In this document: in pieces, positions 7,548 to 16,648 of the stretch | Layout of the letters: every line of letters begins with the position of its first letter | Position numbering within the stretch: position 1 is the first letter of the stretch | Position numbers and translations under genes: made by a program | The notes under the pieces: generated by a model | Database searches by the model: none | The model's input: only the letters and a program-made list of their open reading frames with translations | What the model was told of the DNA's origin: nothing | Assembly (NCBI GenBank): GCA_050998805.1 | Contig: JBPCPV010000042.1 | Coordinates: 34,815-98,814, forward strand | DNA length: 64,000 bases | Reading direction: 5' to 3' | Origin: JAICKM01 sp050998805 | GTDB lineage: Bacteria > Chloroflexota > Chloroflexia > QHBQ01 > JAICKM01

Positions 7548-8468
7548 CTACTTCCTTCGCGCCCAAGCTATCACCCCAACCAGCCCCAACACCACCAGCC
7601 CAAACACGAAGTAGCCTGCCGGTGGCTGCCCTCCCGCCGCTGACCTCTGGACGCTCGGCGTCGCCGATGGCGATGGTGTCTCAGTTGCCTGCGCGGTTCC
7701 GGTCGGCGGAGGGGCGGTCGTGTCGGTGCCGGTCGGCATGGTCTGGGTCGGCGAGGCGGTCGGCGTGTCGGTGGTAGTCGGCGGGGGTGAGGCCGTTGCG
7801 GGTTGGGTGCGAGGGGAGGCACTCGGTTGGCGCTGCGGGGCTGCGGTCGGTATCGGCCGCAGCGTGGCACTTGGCTGCGGACGCGGGGCGTGGGTCGGCG
7901 GAAGGGACGTGGGCCGGTGCGGGCGTGTCGGGGCCGGAGGCGTGGTCGGCTCAGGCGCAGTGGCTGTCGGCGGGGGAGCGAGCGCGCAGAGCGCCGCACC
8001 GGCCGGGGGCGGCGGGTTTGCGCCCCAGCCCCAGCCCTCGATGCCGCCCGGCCTCACCACCGTGCTGCTCGCCCCCAGCGTCGCCGCGGCCCATCGCCCA
8101 TTCCGCCACTGAGAGTATTGCCAGTAGACGCAAGGCGTGCCCTGGCACTGGCAGTAGCAGGGCTGGCCTGCGTCCAGGCAGCCGACCCCGTTGATCGCAC
8201 AGACCTCCGCGCCCAGCCCCACATAGTCCGCGCGCACCGGCACGCCTGCGCGCTGCAACAGCTCCAGCCCGCTCACCCCGCCCGCCGGCACGCTGAAGCA
8301 GTAGTTCTCCACCTGCCCGTTGCCGTATGCGATCACCAGCCCCACATTGCCGGCCGTCGGCGCGGGAGCGGCGGGTGCGGGTAGAGATGGAGCGAGCAGC
8401 ATAGCCATCAGTATCACCGCCGGAAGCCCCTCTCGACGACATATCCCGTGAGTCAGCCTTGTGAGCAT
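7548..8468 (-). CDS. secreted Cys-rich domain protein with Pro/Thr stalk and C-terminal membrane anchor
   Basis: 306 aa from the ATG at 8468. A signal peptide occupies about residues 1-35 (hydrophobic core after RREG, ending APAAPAP). A compact extracellular domain of roughly 110 residues follows, with eight or so cysteines including CYCQCQGTPC and a GVSGLELLQRAG strip that recalls DUF4430-like domains; this link is tentative. Then a long Pro/Thr/Ser-rich stalk and a C-terminal span (GYFVFGLVVLGLVGVIAW) with an ARRK tail, the pattern of a surface-anchored protein. The gene is probably leaderless: its ATG is six bases after a strong -10 box. Confidence 0.7.
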   Translation of the reverse strand: MLTRLTHGICRREGLPAVILMAMLLAPSLPAPAAPAPTAGNVGLVIAYGNGQVENYCFSVPAGGVSGLELLQRAGVPVRADYVGLGAEVCAINGVGCLDAGQPCYCQCQGTPCVYWQYSQWRNGRWAAATLGASSTVVRPGGIEGWGWGANPPPPAGAALCALAPPPTATAPEPTTPPAPTRPHRPTSLPPTHAPRPQPSATLRPIPTAAPQRQPSASPRTQPATASPPPTTTDTPTASPTQTMPTGTDTTAPPPTGTAQATETPSPSATPSVQRSAAGGQPPAGYFVFGLVVLGLVGVIAWARRK

Positions 8469-8474
8469 AGCGTG

Positions 8475-8504
8475 AGTATAGCAGAGGCCGGGGAAGCCTG
8501 TCAA
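8475..8504 (-). promoter_or_regulatory. strong promoter giving a probably leaderless mRNA
   Basis: Minus strand TTGACA (8499-8504), 18-base spacer, TATACT (8475-8480). Six bases (CACGCT) separate the -10 box from the ATG at 8468, so the transcript would begin at or next to the start codon. Confidence 0.75.
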
Positions 8505-8527
8505 TCAAAGCGAAAACCGCCCCAATC

Positions 8528-8536
8528 TGGTATAAT
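8528..8536 (+). promoter_or_regulatory. extended -10 promoter of typA
   Basis: TGG followed by TATAAT (8531-8536); no good -35 box is seen, as is usual for extended -10 promoters. It lies 50 bases before the typA ATG, divergent from the promoter at 8475-8504. Confidence 0.5.
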
Positions 8537-8585
8537 AGGAGGTTATACTCAATCACTGCCTACTGCCTACCTGAACAGGAGAACC

Positions 8586-10424
8586 ATGCGCCGCACCGAC
8601 ATCCGCAACATCGCCATCGTAGCACACGTAGACCACGGCAAGACGACCCTCGTGGACGCCATGCTCAAGCAGAGCCATATCTTCCGCGAGAACCAGCAGG
8701 TCGCTGAGCGCGTCATGGACTCTAACGCCCTCGAGCGCGAGCGCGGCATCACGATCCTGTCGAAGAATACCTCGATTGTCTACCGCGACGTCAAGATCAA
8801 CATCGTGGACACCCCCGGCCACGCCGACTTCGGCGGCGAAGTCGAGCGCGTGATGAACATGGTGGACGGCGTGTTGCTGCTGGTGGACGCTGTGGACGGG
8901 CCGATGCCGCAGACTAAGTTCGTGCTCCGCCAAGCGTTGCAGCGCGGGCACAAGGCGATAGTCGTGGTCAACAAGATCGACCGGGTAAACTCGCGCGCGA
9001 TGCACGTCATCAACGAGACCTTCGACCTCTTCGTGGACCTCGGCGCGAACGAAGAACAGGCCGAGTTCCCGGTGCTCTTCACCAACGCCGTCACCGGCCA
9101 GGCCGGGCTGGATCACAACCACCTCGGCTCGAACCTCGAGGCGCTCTTCGAGGCGATCCTCGAGCATATCCCAGCGCCCGATGTGCAGCCCGACGGCCCC
9201 GCCCAACTCCTTGTGACCAACCTCAGCAACGACGAGTACAAGGGCAAGATCCTCGTTGGGCGGCTGCACGCCGGCTCGTTCCGCAAGGGGCAGCCTGTGG
9301 CCCGGATCGACCACGAGGGCAACATCACGCCGTCCAAGATCGCACAGGTCTTCAGCTACAACGGCCTCGCCCGCAGCGAGGTGGACGAGGTGACCGCAGG
9401 CGACATCGTCGCCATCGCGGGGGTGCCCGACGCGAACATCGGCGACACGATCAGCGACTTGGCGGACCCGGTGCCCCTGCCGCCGATCCGCGTGGAGGAG
9501 CCGACGCTGCGGATGAGCTTCAGCGTGAACAACAGCCCCTTCGCGGGCCGCGAGGGCACCCACGTCACAAGCCGCAAGCTGCGTGAGCGGCTCTACAACG
9601 AACTGGAGCACGATGTTGCTCTTCGTGTCAGCGACACTGACACCACCGACACCCTGCTCGTGTCGGGCCGCGGCGAGCTACACCTGACGATCCTGATCGA
9701 GAACATGCGCCGCGAGGGCTACGAGTTCCAGGTCTCCAAGCCCGAAGTCATCTTCCGGCAAGTGGACGGCCGGTTGGAGGAGCCTTACGAACAGGTCGAG
9801 ATCGAGGTCGCGCAGGAAGTGCTCGGCGTAGTCGTCGAAATGCTCGGCGCGCGGCGTGGGCTGATGCAGGACATGAAGTACCGTGACGACGGCAGCGTGC
9901 ATCTGGTCAGCCGCGTGCCGACCCGTGGGCTGCTTGGCTTCCGCCAGCAGTTCTTGACGAACACACGCGGCCAGGGGATCATGAACACCCTCTTCGCGGG
10001 CTACGGCCCGCTCGCGGGCGCACTCACCGGGCGCAACCTCGGCTCGCTGGTCGCCTGGGAGCCGGGCGTCACCACCACGTTCGGCCTCTACGGCGCGCAG
10101 GAGCGCGGCCAGCTCTTCCTTGGCGCAGGCGTCGAGGTTTACGAGGGCATGGTCATCGGCCAGCACATACGCGAAAAGGATCTCGAGGTCAACGTCTGCA
10201 AGAAGAAGCACCTCACCAACATGCGTAGCTCCAACGCCGACGAAGCGCTCCGCATTGAGACGCCGCGCATCATGTCGTTGGACGACGCCATCGAGTACCT
10301 GGCTGAGGACGAACTCCTCGAAGTCACGCCGAAAGCATTCCGCATCCGCAAGCGTGTGCTCTCGCACCACGACCGCGCTCGCCAGGCCGGCCAGCAGAAG
10401 AAGGCCCAGCCTGTGCCCGCTTGA
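8586..10424 (+). CDS. typA: GTP-binding protein TypA/BipA
   Basis: 612 aa ribosome-associated translational GTPase, the usual length for TypA/BipA. G motifs are intact: AHVDHGKTT near the start, DTPGHADFGGEVERV, and VVNKIDR. EF-Tu-like domain II follows, then two EF-G-like domains and the C-terminal domain ending near TPKAFRIRKRVLSHHDRARQ. In other bacteria it assists 50S assembly at low temperature and under stress. The start at 8586 has AGGAG at 8577-8581. The open frame extends further upstream but without family similarity. Its stop codon overlaps the -35 box of the next gene. Confidence 0.96.
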   Translation: MRRTDIRNIAIVAHVDHGKTTLVDAMLKQSHIFRENQQVAERVMDSNALERERGITILSKNTSIVYRDVKINIVDTPGHADFGGEVERVMNMVDGVLLLVDAVDGPMPQTKFVLRQALQRGHKAIVVVNKIDRVNSRAMHVINETFDLFVDLGANEEQAEFPVLFTNAVTGQAGLDHNHLGSNLEALFEAILEHIPAPDVQPDGPAQLLVTNLSNDEYKGKILVGRLHAGSFRKGQPVARIDHEGNITPSKIAQVFSYNGLARSEVDEVTAGDIVAIAGVPDANIGDTISDLADPVPLPPIRVEEPTLRMSFSVNNSPFAGREGTHVTSRKLRERLYNELEHDVALRVSDTDTTDTLLVSGRGELHLTILIENMRREGYEFQVSKPEVIFRQVDGRLEEPYEQVEIEVAQEVLGVVVEMLGARRGLMQDMKYRDDGSVHLVSRVPTRGLLGFRQQFLTNTRGQGIMNTLFAGYGPLAGALTGRNLGSLVAWEPGVTTTFGLYGAQERGQLFLGAGVEVYEGMVIGQHIREKDLEVNVCKKKHLTNMRSSNADEALRIETPRIMSLDDAIEYLAEDELLEVTPKAFRIRKRVLSHHDRARQAGQQKKAQPVPA

Positions 10425-10449
10425 CCTCGCGCCGCGAAGGGTGTATAGT
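10421..10449 (+). promoter_or_regulatory. promoter of the fused E1 gene
   Basis: TTGACC (10421-10426, overlapping the typA stop), 17-base spacer, TATAGT (10444-10449). The transcript would have a leader of about 115 bases. Confidence 0.65.
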
Positions 10450-10481
10450 TAAGCTGTTGATATTCGGAACCGGCCTGCTCA

Positions 10482-10499
10482 CGTCTCAACGGTGAGACG
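10482..10499 (+). promoter_or_regulatory. leader hairpin upstream of the fused E1 gene
   Basis: CGTCTCA - ACGG - TGAGACG is a perfect 7-bp stem with a 4-base loop, in the middle of the predicted 5' leader and 72 bases before the GTG. There is no T run after it, so it is not a standard terminator. It could be an operator palindrome or an RNA structure. Confidence 0.5.
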
Positions 10500-10571
10500 G
10501 ATTCGCCACAATGCTGCGGCCACGCACGGTCCCCGTAGGATATTTGATACCATTCTAACGGAGGCACCAAA

Positions 10572-12836
10572 GTGGTCCAATCTACTACGTCGCGCCGTGC
10601 GACAAAAGGCGCATCGGACGACCTTCCCGAAGAGCGCAGCCACGGCTACTTCTCTACCCTTGTAGAAACCGTCTTCCCGCTCGATGAGCAGAGCCTGTCT
10701 GCCCGCACGAAGGGCCGCGAGGAACTCGCCGGTCTCTCGGTGCAGGATCTGCTCGCGGCCTACGCCTGTATGAGGCTGTCGCGGGAAATAGACAAGATGG
10801 AGACCCTGCTCCACCGCTCCGGCAACCTCTGGTTCAGCATTGCCGGCGCCGGCAAAGAGGCGCTGAACGTCGCGGTCGGGATGCACCTGCGCCGCGACGA
10901 CATCAAACTACCCTACTACAGGGATCACGCGCTCGCGCTGTGGTCGGGCATCACGATGCTTGATCTGCTGCGCCAGGGCACCGCCTCCCGCTTCGACCCG
11001 ATGTCGGGCGGCAGGCAGATGACCAGCCACTTCGGCTCGGTCGAATTGAACTACCCGACCGGCAGCACCATGACCGGCTCGCAGTGCCTGCCGGCGGCGG
11101 GCCGCGCCGAGGCCCTTCTGCTCGAGGCGAAGCTGGGCACAAAGGTCAGCGAGTCGCTGCCGGATACTATCGTCTACACCTCGCTCGGCGACGGCACAAC
11201 CTCGGAGGGCGAGGTCGAGGAAGCGATCCGGGACGCGGTGCGGACGATGGCCCCCCTGATGATCGTGATCGAGGACGACGAGTGGGCGATCTCCACCCCC
11301 ATCGAGACTAACGTGCCCGGCGGCGACATCCCCAGGCTCTACCGCCAGTACGAGCATATCGGCCCGAAGAACCACCTCGAGATCATGTCGGTGGACGGCA
11401 CCGACTTCATAGCGACATATCGCGCCGCTCAGGAGGCGGTGGACTACCTGCGCGCCCGCAAAGGCCCGGTGCTCTTCCACGCCCGCGTCACCCGCCCACT
11501 CAGCCACTCCTCTGCCGACACCCAGGCGTACTACCGCAACTCCGCCGACCTTGCCGCCGAGGAAGCCCGCGACCCGCTCGTCCGCATGACCGTCCTCCTC
11601 GCCGGCTACGAGTTCCCCGCCGAGAAGCTCGCCGAACTCGACGCGCTGATCTTCCGCGAGGTCCGCCAGGCGGCGAACACCGCGACCGCCGAGCCGAAGG
11701 CCGACCCCGCCACGATCCTCGACCACATCACCGAGTCGCCTCTCATCGTTGAGATGGACGTCCCGCATCCGGCCGATGTGCCTCCGCACCCGTCCCCGCC
11801 GGACGCAGAGCGCATCCCGATGCGCGACATGATCAACCGTGTGCTGATCGAGGAAATGGCCCGCGACGAGCGGATCATAATCTTCGGCCAGGACGTTGCC
11901 GACTTCCCACAGCCCGAGCACCACGAGGGGCTTAAGGGCAAGGGCGGCGTCTTCCACGTCACGCGCGGCATCGGGGCCGCCTACCCGGGCCGGGTCTGGA
12001 ACTCCCCGCTCGCCGAGGCCACGATCCTCGGCACTGCGATGGGGTACTCCCTCGGCGGCTGGCTGCCGGTGATCGAGATCCAGTTCCGCGACTACATCCA
12101 CCCCGGCTGGCAACAGCTCGTTGACGAGATCGCCACCCTCCGGTGGCGCTCGAACGGCACATTCGGCTGCCCGATGGTGATCCGCGTGGCCTACGGCGAC
12201 TACCTCGGCGGCGCGGGCGCTATCTGGCACAGCGAGGCCGCGGTCGGCCCAATCGCCCACTACCCTGGCCTCCGCGTCGTCGTGCCGAGCAATGCCGCGG
12301 ACGCCGCCGGCCTGCTGCGCGAAGCGATGGTCTGTGGCGACCCGGTGGTCTTCCTCGAATGCAAGTCGCAATACGAGTCCCACCCGGCCCGCTCGCCCTA
12401 CCCCGGCGCGGATTACCGGGTGCCGCTCGGCTCGGCCCGCGTCCACCAGGAGGGCGATGACCTGACCATCGTCAGCTACGGCAACCTCCTGCCGCGCTCG
12501 ACCGTCGCCGCCCAGCGCCTCGAAGACGAGTACGCGGTCTCCTGCGAGATCATAGACCTCCGCACAGTGGACGCGGGCTACGACCGCGCCGCTGTACTCG
12601 CCTCGATCAAGAAAACCGGCCGCCTGCTGGTCGCCGACGAAGACCGTCCGGTCGGCGGCTTCGGCTCATCGGTCATCGCGGACTTCGCCACGCAGGCGTC
12701 CCACTTGCTGAAAAGCCCGATAGGCCGTGTCACCCCGAAGTTCACCCGCGTCTCCTACGGCCCCGCCGGCGAGAAGGCGATCATGCCGTCGCCCGACACA
12801 GTGTTCGATGAGGCGAAGCGGATTCTCGGCCTGTGA
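10572..12836 (+). CDS. 2-oxoacid dehydrogenase E1, alpha and beta subunits fused
   Basis: 754 aa. Residues about 55-370 are the E1 alpha half (thiamine diphosphate binding, SGGRQMTSHFG at 145-154, GDG at 206-208), and about 405-754 the beta half (RDMINRVLIEEMARDERIIIFGQDV, NSPLAEATILG). It would decarboxylate pyruvate or branched-chain 2-oxoacids and pass the acyl group to E2. In the ThDP motif the usual closing NN is D235-D236 (IEDDEWAIS), and EALNFA is EAIRDAV, so cofactor and magnesium contacts may differ. The start is GTG with GGAG eight bases upstream. No E2 or E3 gene is adjacent. Substrate cannot be decided here. Confidence 0.9.
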   Translation: MVQSTTSRRATKGASDDLPEERSHGYFSTLVETVFPLDEQSLSARTKGREELAGLSVQDLLAAYACMRLSREIDKMETLLHRSGNLWFSIAGAGKEALNVAVGMHLRRDDIKLPYYRDHALALWSGITMLDLLRQGTASRFDPMSGGRQMTSHFGSVELNYPTGSTMTGSQCLPAAGRAEALLLEAKLGTKVSESLPDTIVYTSLGDGTTSEGEVEEAIRDAVRTMAPLMIVIEDDEWAISTPIETNVPGGDIPRLYRQYEHIGPKNHLEIMSVDGTDFIATYRAAQEAVDYLRARKGPVLFHARVTRPLSHSSADTQAYYRNSADLAAEEARDPLVRMTVLLAGYEFPAEKLAELDALIFREVRQAANTATAEPKADPATILDHITESPLIVEMDVPHPADVPPHPSPPDAERIPMRDMINRVLIEEMARDERIIIFGQDVADFPQPEHHEGLKGKGGVFHVTRGIGAAYPGRVWNSPLAEATILGTAMGYSLGGWLPVIEIQFRDYIHPGWQQLVDEIATLRWRSNGTFGCPMVIRVAYGDYLGGAGAIWHSEAAVGPIAHYPGLRVVVPSNAADAAGLLREAMVCGDPVVFLECKSQYESHPARSPYPGADYRVPLGSARVHQEGDDLTIVSYGNLLPRSTVAAQRLEDEYAVSCEIIDLRTVDAGYDRAAVLASIKKTGRLLVADEDRPVGGFGSSVIADFATQASHLLKSPIGRVTPKFTRVSYGPAGEKAIMPSPDTVFDEAKRILGL

Positions 12837-12855
12837 GGGAGTCGAGGGATAGGGG

Positions 12856-13350
12856 ATGGGAGAACGCGGCTGTCAACTATCTATGACCCGGATCATTGAA
12901 GGGGACCGTATCGGCCGGCAGGCCCAGTTACTGATCGGATGCTCAGCAGCGATTTTCGACGCGGCGGGCGAGCGGCTGCTACTGACGAGGCGCGCCGACA
13001 ACGGCCAATGGTGCCTGCCGGGCGGGGCTATGGAGCCGGGAGAGAGCGCCGCCGAAGCCTGCGCCAGCGAGGTTTGGGAGGAGACCGGGCTGCGCGTGTG
13101 TCTCGGCTCACTGATCGGCGTCTACTCCTCTCCCAACCGCATCATCGAATACCCCGACGGCAATCGCTACCACGTAGTGAGCCTCTTGTTCTTCGCCGAG
13201 CCTATCTCCGGCGAGTTAGCCTTTAGCGACGAGACGACTGAGTTCGGCTACTTCACCTCTGCCGAGATCGCCGGACTCGACCTACTGCCATCCCACCGCG
13301 AGCGCATCCCCGATGCCTTCGCCCGGCAGGAAGTGGCGTTCGTGCGGTGA
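12856..13350 (+). CDS. NUDIX hydrolase
   Basis: 164 aa. The Nudix box runs GGAMEPGESAAEACASEVWEETGL; it fits GX5EX7REUXEEXGU except that the Arg of REU is Ser. NUDIX proteins hydrolyse nucleoside diphosphates linked to another group, using magnesium held by the box glutamates, which are present. Close in type to ADP-ribose/MutT-like family members, but no substrate can be assigned. Start 12856 has GAGGGA seven bases upstream; a second ATG at 12883 lacks one. It follows the E1 gene by 19 bases and may be co-transcribed. Confidence 0.85.
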   Translation: MGERGCQLSMTRIIEGDRIGRQAQLLIGCSAAIFDAAGERLLLTRRADNGQWCLPGGAMEPGESAAEACASEVWEETGLRVCLGSLIGVYSSPNRIIEYPDGNRYHVVSLLFFAEPISGELAFSDETTEFGYFTSAEIAGLDLLPSHRERIPDAFARQEVAFVR

Positions 13351-13382
13351 GTGGATAAGCGGGCGGCTGAAGGAGTAAGAGT

Positions 13383-14555
13383 GTGAGCGCGAATACCCCT
13401 AAGACCGATGCCCGAAAACGCCTACAAGGTGCAAGTATGGACCGCCCCATCGAGGTGTTTCGCAACGAGAACCAGCGCCTGGCAGCGCGTAAAGCAGCGC
13501 TTGAACTTCTTGTGGAGAGCAGAGACAGCCGGGCTATCGAGGCGGTGAGCGAAATCATCCGCTCCAACGGTAAACACACCGCGTTGCGAATGGAGACCAT
13601 ACGGGCAGTGGGGCACAGGCGTGTGGACGCCGTAGAGGTTCTTGACGCCTTGGTACACGCGCTGGCCGATAATAGCAGACGGATCAAGCGTTCGGCGGCC
13701 GCTGCCCTGGGTTATATCGGCGATGCAAGTTCTATTGAAGCCCTTCGGACTTTGCTGTCCCAGAAAGTTATAGATGCCGAGACGAGGGCACTGGTAGTTT
13801 CGGTCCTCGGAAAGTTCGGGATCTCGCGCGCGCATTCCGAGCGTGTGATGAGTATCCTGATCAATGTCCTGGAAACCAAAGGCGATGATCGAAGGGTTAG
13901 AGCAAGCGCTGCGTGGAGCCTCAGTAGATTCCGCCATGTCCAGAGTGTTGGTACTCTGGAAGCGATCGCTGAAAGTGAAGATGAACCACGGATGGTGAGA
14001 GCGGAGTGCATCAGGGCGCTGGCGCACCTCGCCAGTGAAAAGATGCCGGCCAGCGCAGGCACTGACGGCCTGCTCCGACCGAGTGGCTCATACATTCTCG
14101 ATCCCTCCATGCATGGCCCGGACTGGGCAGAGGTGCAGGAGAGATTCAGGCGATACAAGCACTATCTAGAGTCCATCGGCGAGCGGCTTCCACCGGGTGC
14201 AAGAGAGTACGCACTGGGTTCACGCCACAATTGCCTGAGCCGAGAATGCCCACACGATTCGTGCCTGGAGGAGCTACGGATGGAAGTGCGCTCCACGGGC
14301 GACCGTTCACAGTGCCAAGAGTTAGACCTACACACGCGATTCCTCGGCTCGGATCTTGATGGGCACATCGAGTTCCACTACCGCAATGTGCGTGATTACT
14401 GGCTGGCAGCAGACGGCGGTTGGATGTACGATGACGTGCGCCTCGGAGAGGAAGGGGCCGTCATCCACGAGATCAGGTTCAGTATCGACAGCCACTGGCT
14501 GATTGAGTGCGAAGATTCCACCTACGAGTGGACGCCTTTTGACCTCAGTCCCTAG
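13383..14555 (+). CDS. HEAT-like repeat protein with an unassigned C-terminal domain
   Basis: 390 aa. Residues about 25-215 form five or six helical-pair repeats of HEAT/PBS-lyase type, e.g. RRIKRSAAAALGYIGDASSI and RRVRASAAWSLSRF, likely a protein-binding solenoid. The remaining ~170 residues are a separate domain I do not recognise, with several Cys (CLSRECPHDSC) and a Trp/Tyr-rich end. GTG at 13383 is chosen because AAGGAGT lies seven bases upstream. It follows the NUDIX gene by 32 bases and overlaps the ybaB end by four bases tail-to-tail. Confidence 0.75.
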   Translation: MSANTPKTDARKRLQGASMDRPIEVFRNENQRLAARKAALELLVESRDSRAIEAVSEIIRSNGKHTALRMETIRAVGHRRVDAVEVLDALVHALADNSRRIKRSAAAALGYIGDASSIEALRTLLSQKVIDAETRALVVSVLGKFGISRAHSERVMSILINVLETKGDDRRVRASAAWSLSRFRHVQSVGTLEAIAESEDEPRMVRAECIRALAHLASEKMPASAGTDGLLRPSGSYILDPSMHGPDWAEVQERFRRYKHYLESIGERLPPGAREYALGSRHNCLSRECPHDSCLEELRMEVRSTGDRSQCQELDLHTRFLGSDLDGHIEFHYRNVRDYWLAADGGWMYDDVRLGEEGAVIHEIRFSIDSHWLIECEDSTYEWTPFDLSP

Positions 14556-14851
14556 AACAGCCCCGGTATCTTCATCCCACCGGTGATCGCGCTCATGCGC
14601 TCCTGAGCCAGCGCCGTCGCCTTTTCGAGTGCCTGGTTAAAGGCCGCCATGACGGTGTCTTCCAGCATCTCGACATCCGCCGGGTCCACCGCCTCGGGGT
14701 CGATCTTTACCGAGCGCACCTCGTGGTGGCCGGTCATCACCACGGTCACCACCCCGCCGACCGAGGCTTCGACAGTCTCGTTGCCGAGGTCTTCCTGGAT
14801 CTTCATCATTTTCGACTGCAACTGCTGGATCATCTTCTGATTCGGCACCAT
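14552..14851 (-). CDS. ybaB: YbaB/EbfC nucleoid-associated protein
   Basis: 99 aa of the YbaB/EbfC family, a small dimeric DNA-binding protein. The family core VEASVGGVVTVVMTGHHEV followed by IDPEAVDPADVEMLEDTVMAAFNQA is clear. A good AAAGGAG precedes the ATG. It lies 45 bases downstream of dnaX, the arrangement seen in most bacteria; the usual next gene, recR, is absent here. Confidence 0.95.
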   Translation of the reverse strand: MVPNQKMIQQLQSKMMKIQEDLGNETVEASVGGVVTVVMTGHHEVRSVKIDPEAVDPADVEMLEDTVMAAFNQALEKATALAQERMSAITGGMKIPGLF

Positions 14852-14896
14852 AGCTTGTTAGCTCCTTTCAGTAGTCCCACATTATACGCGCATCGG

Positions 14897-16579
14897 CTAA
14901 TCTTCGTCCAGGAGCGCCTTCGCCTTCTGCGCGCGGGGGTTAGGCGGTGCCTCTTCGGGCATGGGGACGCAGCGCAGGTGGTATGGGTGGCCCAGCACCT
15001 CAGCCATCACACTCTCCATCATGTCGCGGTTCTTCGGCTCCTCGAGCTTCTTGCGGTGGAAGTCGGACTTCGGTCCGAAGCCGAGAACCAGGAAGTTGCC
15101 CTCGATGCCGACCACCACACCTGGCCCCAGCAGCACCGGCAGCGTGTGAAAGCGCGCCTTAGCCCTCTCCATGATGCGGCCCCAGTTCTCGCGGACACGA
15201 CCGACATCGGCAACCTCGGCGGCAGACGGCGCGGGCACTGCCCCGTCCGGGGGCGGCTCGGCGGCGCGAATAGGCGTCGGGGCAGGGCGTTCGCGGGGCG
15301 CGGGTGGGGATGCGGCGGCCTGTGGGCGAGTTGTTGGAGCGGTCTCCGGTCTCGATGCGGGGGCGGTGTCCGACCTCTGCGGCGCGCTACCGGCCATGTT
15401 TGCCTCGACCAGGGCGAGTTCGAGCGGGAGGGCACCGTAGACTCCGTTCTTGAGGCCGATATCGGCCCCGCTGAACGCCCGTATCCATGAGGCGAGCGCG
15501 GGCAGGGATGCGCGGTCGGCCTGCGTTCGCAGCGCGGCGATCTCGTCGCCGGTCGCGTCGAGGGCGGCCCCGTCGCCGCCTGCGCGCAGCAGCAGCAGCC
15601 CGCGGAGGTGTTCGACCACCTGCCGATTGAACTGCCGTGGGTCCGCGCCGCTCTCTATCGCCGAGTTTACCGCGCCCAGGCCACCGGCGATGTCTCCGGC
15701 GATCAGCTGGTCCACGAAACCGGACACCTCTGCCGTGCCCCGCGCCCCAAGCACCGCCTGCACCTGCTCCAGGGTGAGCGTGCCGTCCGAAAAGCTCATC
15801 AGCTGATCGAGCAGCGAAAGCGCGTCGCGCATACAACCTGTCGCCTGCCGCCCGACGAGCTCCAGCACCCCCGGCTCGGCGGTATATCCCTCCTGTGCCA
15901 CGATCCCCGCCATGTGCCCCACCATCAGGGGGAGCGGGATGCGCCGGAAGTCATACCGCTGGCAGCGGCTGAGGATAGTCAACGGCAGCTTCTGGGGGTC
16001 GGTGGTCGCCAGCACGAAGATGGTGTGTGCCGGAGGCTCCTCGAGCGTCTTCAGCAGCGCGTTGAACGCCGAGAGGCTCATCATGTGGGCTTCGTCAATG
16101 ATGTAGAACTTGCGTCTGAAGACAGCGGGCGCGAAGTTCACCCGTTCGCGTAGCTCGCGCACATCTTCGACGCTGTTGTTGGAGGCGGCGTCTATCTCGA
16201 TCAGGTCAACCGCACGCCCCTCGTTCACCGCCAGGCAGGCTTCACAGGCGTTGCAGGGCCGCTCGGTGCCCTCCGGTGCCAGGCAGTTCACAGCCTTAGC
16301 CAGGAGGCGCGCCGTCGAGGTCTTGCCGGTGCCCCGTGGCCCGCAGAAAAGGTAAGCGTGGGCCAGCCGCCCGTTCGCCAGCGCGTTTTGGAGCGTCTGC
16401 ACGATCGGCTCCTGCCCAACGAGTTCGCCGAAATCGCGGGAGCGATAGCGCCGGTAGAGTGCGCCGTTGCTGACGATGGGGCGGGCTTCGGCGGCGCGCG
16501 GGGGCGGCGCGGCCGGCTGGGGTTCTGCTTCGGGTTCGGTTGGGAACATCGGTACTGCGGCGAGGGCGTCTGCGCTCAT
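14897..16579 (-). CDS. dnaX: DNA polymerase III subunits gamma/tau
   Basis: 560 aa clamp-loader ATPase. Walker A reads GPRGTGKTS, the zinc knuckle is C-x8-CNACEAC, followed by EIDAASNNSVEDVRELRE, the Walker B DEAH box (YIIDEAHMMS) and the sensor ATTDPQKLP. Domain III continues to about residue 385. The C-terminal tau-like portion is Pro/Ala-rich then a conserved end. An N-terminal low-complexity extension of about 40 residues precedes the YRRYR start of the conserved region. GAGGAGG is just upstream of the ATG, and a TATAAT lies at 16614-16619 on the minus strand. Whether a frameshift also makes gamma cannot be told. Confidence 0.96.
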   Translation of the reverse strand: MSADALAAVPMFPTEPEAEPQPAAPPPRAAEARPIVSNGALYRRYRSRDFGELVGQEPIVQTLQNALANGRLAHAYLFCGPRGTGKTSTARLLAKAVNCLAPEGTERPCNACEACLAVNEGRAVDLIEIDAASNNSVEDVRELRERVNFAPAVFRRKFYIIDEAHMMSLSAFNALLKTLEEPPAHTIFVLATTDPQKLPLTILSRCQRYDFRRIPLPLMVGHMAGIVAQEGYTAEPGVLELVGRQATGCMRDALSLLDQLMSFSDGTLTLEQVQAVLGARGTAEVSGFVDQLIAGDIAGGLGAVNSAIESGADPRQFNRQVVEHLRGLLLLRAGGDGAALDATGDEIAALRTQADRASLPALASWIRAFSGADIGLKNGVYGALPLELALVEANMAGSAPQRSDTAPASRPETAPTTRPQAAASPPAPRERPAPTPIRAAEPPPDGAVPAPSAAEVADVGRVRENWGRIMERAKARFHTLPVLLGPGVVVGIEGNFLVLGFGPKSDFHRKKLEEPKNRDMMESVMAEVLGHPYHLRCVPMPEEAPPNPRAQKAKALLDED

Positions 16580-16648
16580 CTAACTTCCGGGCCTCCTCAA
16601 TAGGGTACTCTCTATTATACCCGAAAGAGGGGTCCGGTAAAAGCGGAC

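Noticed and set aside
10908..12446. Long antisense frame opposite the fused E1 gene
   Set aside because: Shadow of a high-GC coding strand, with no start signal or recognisable domain.
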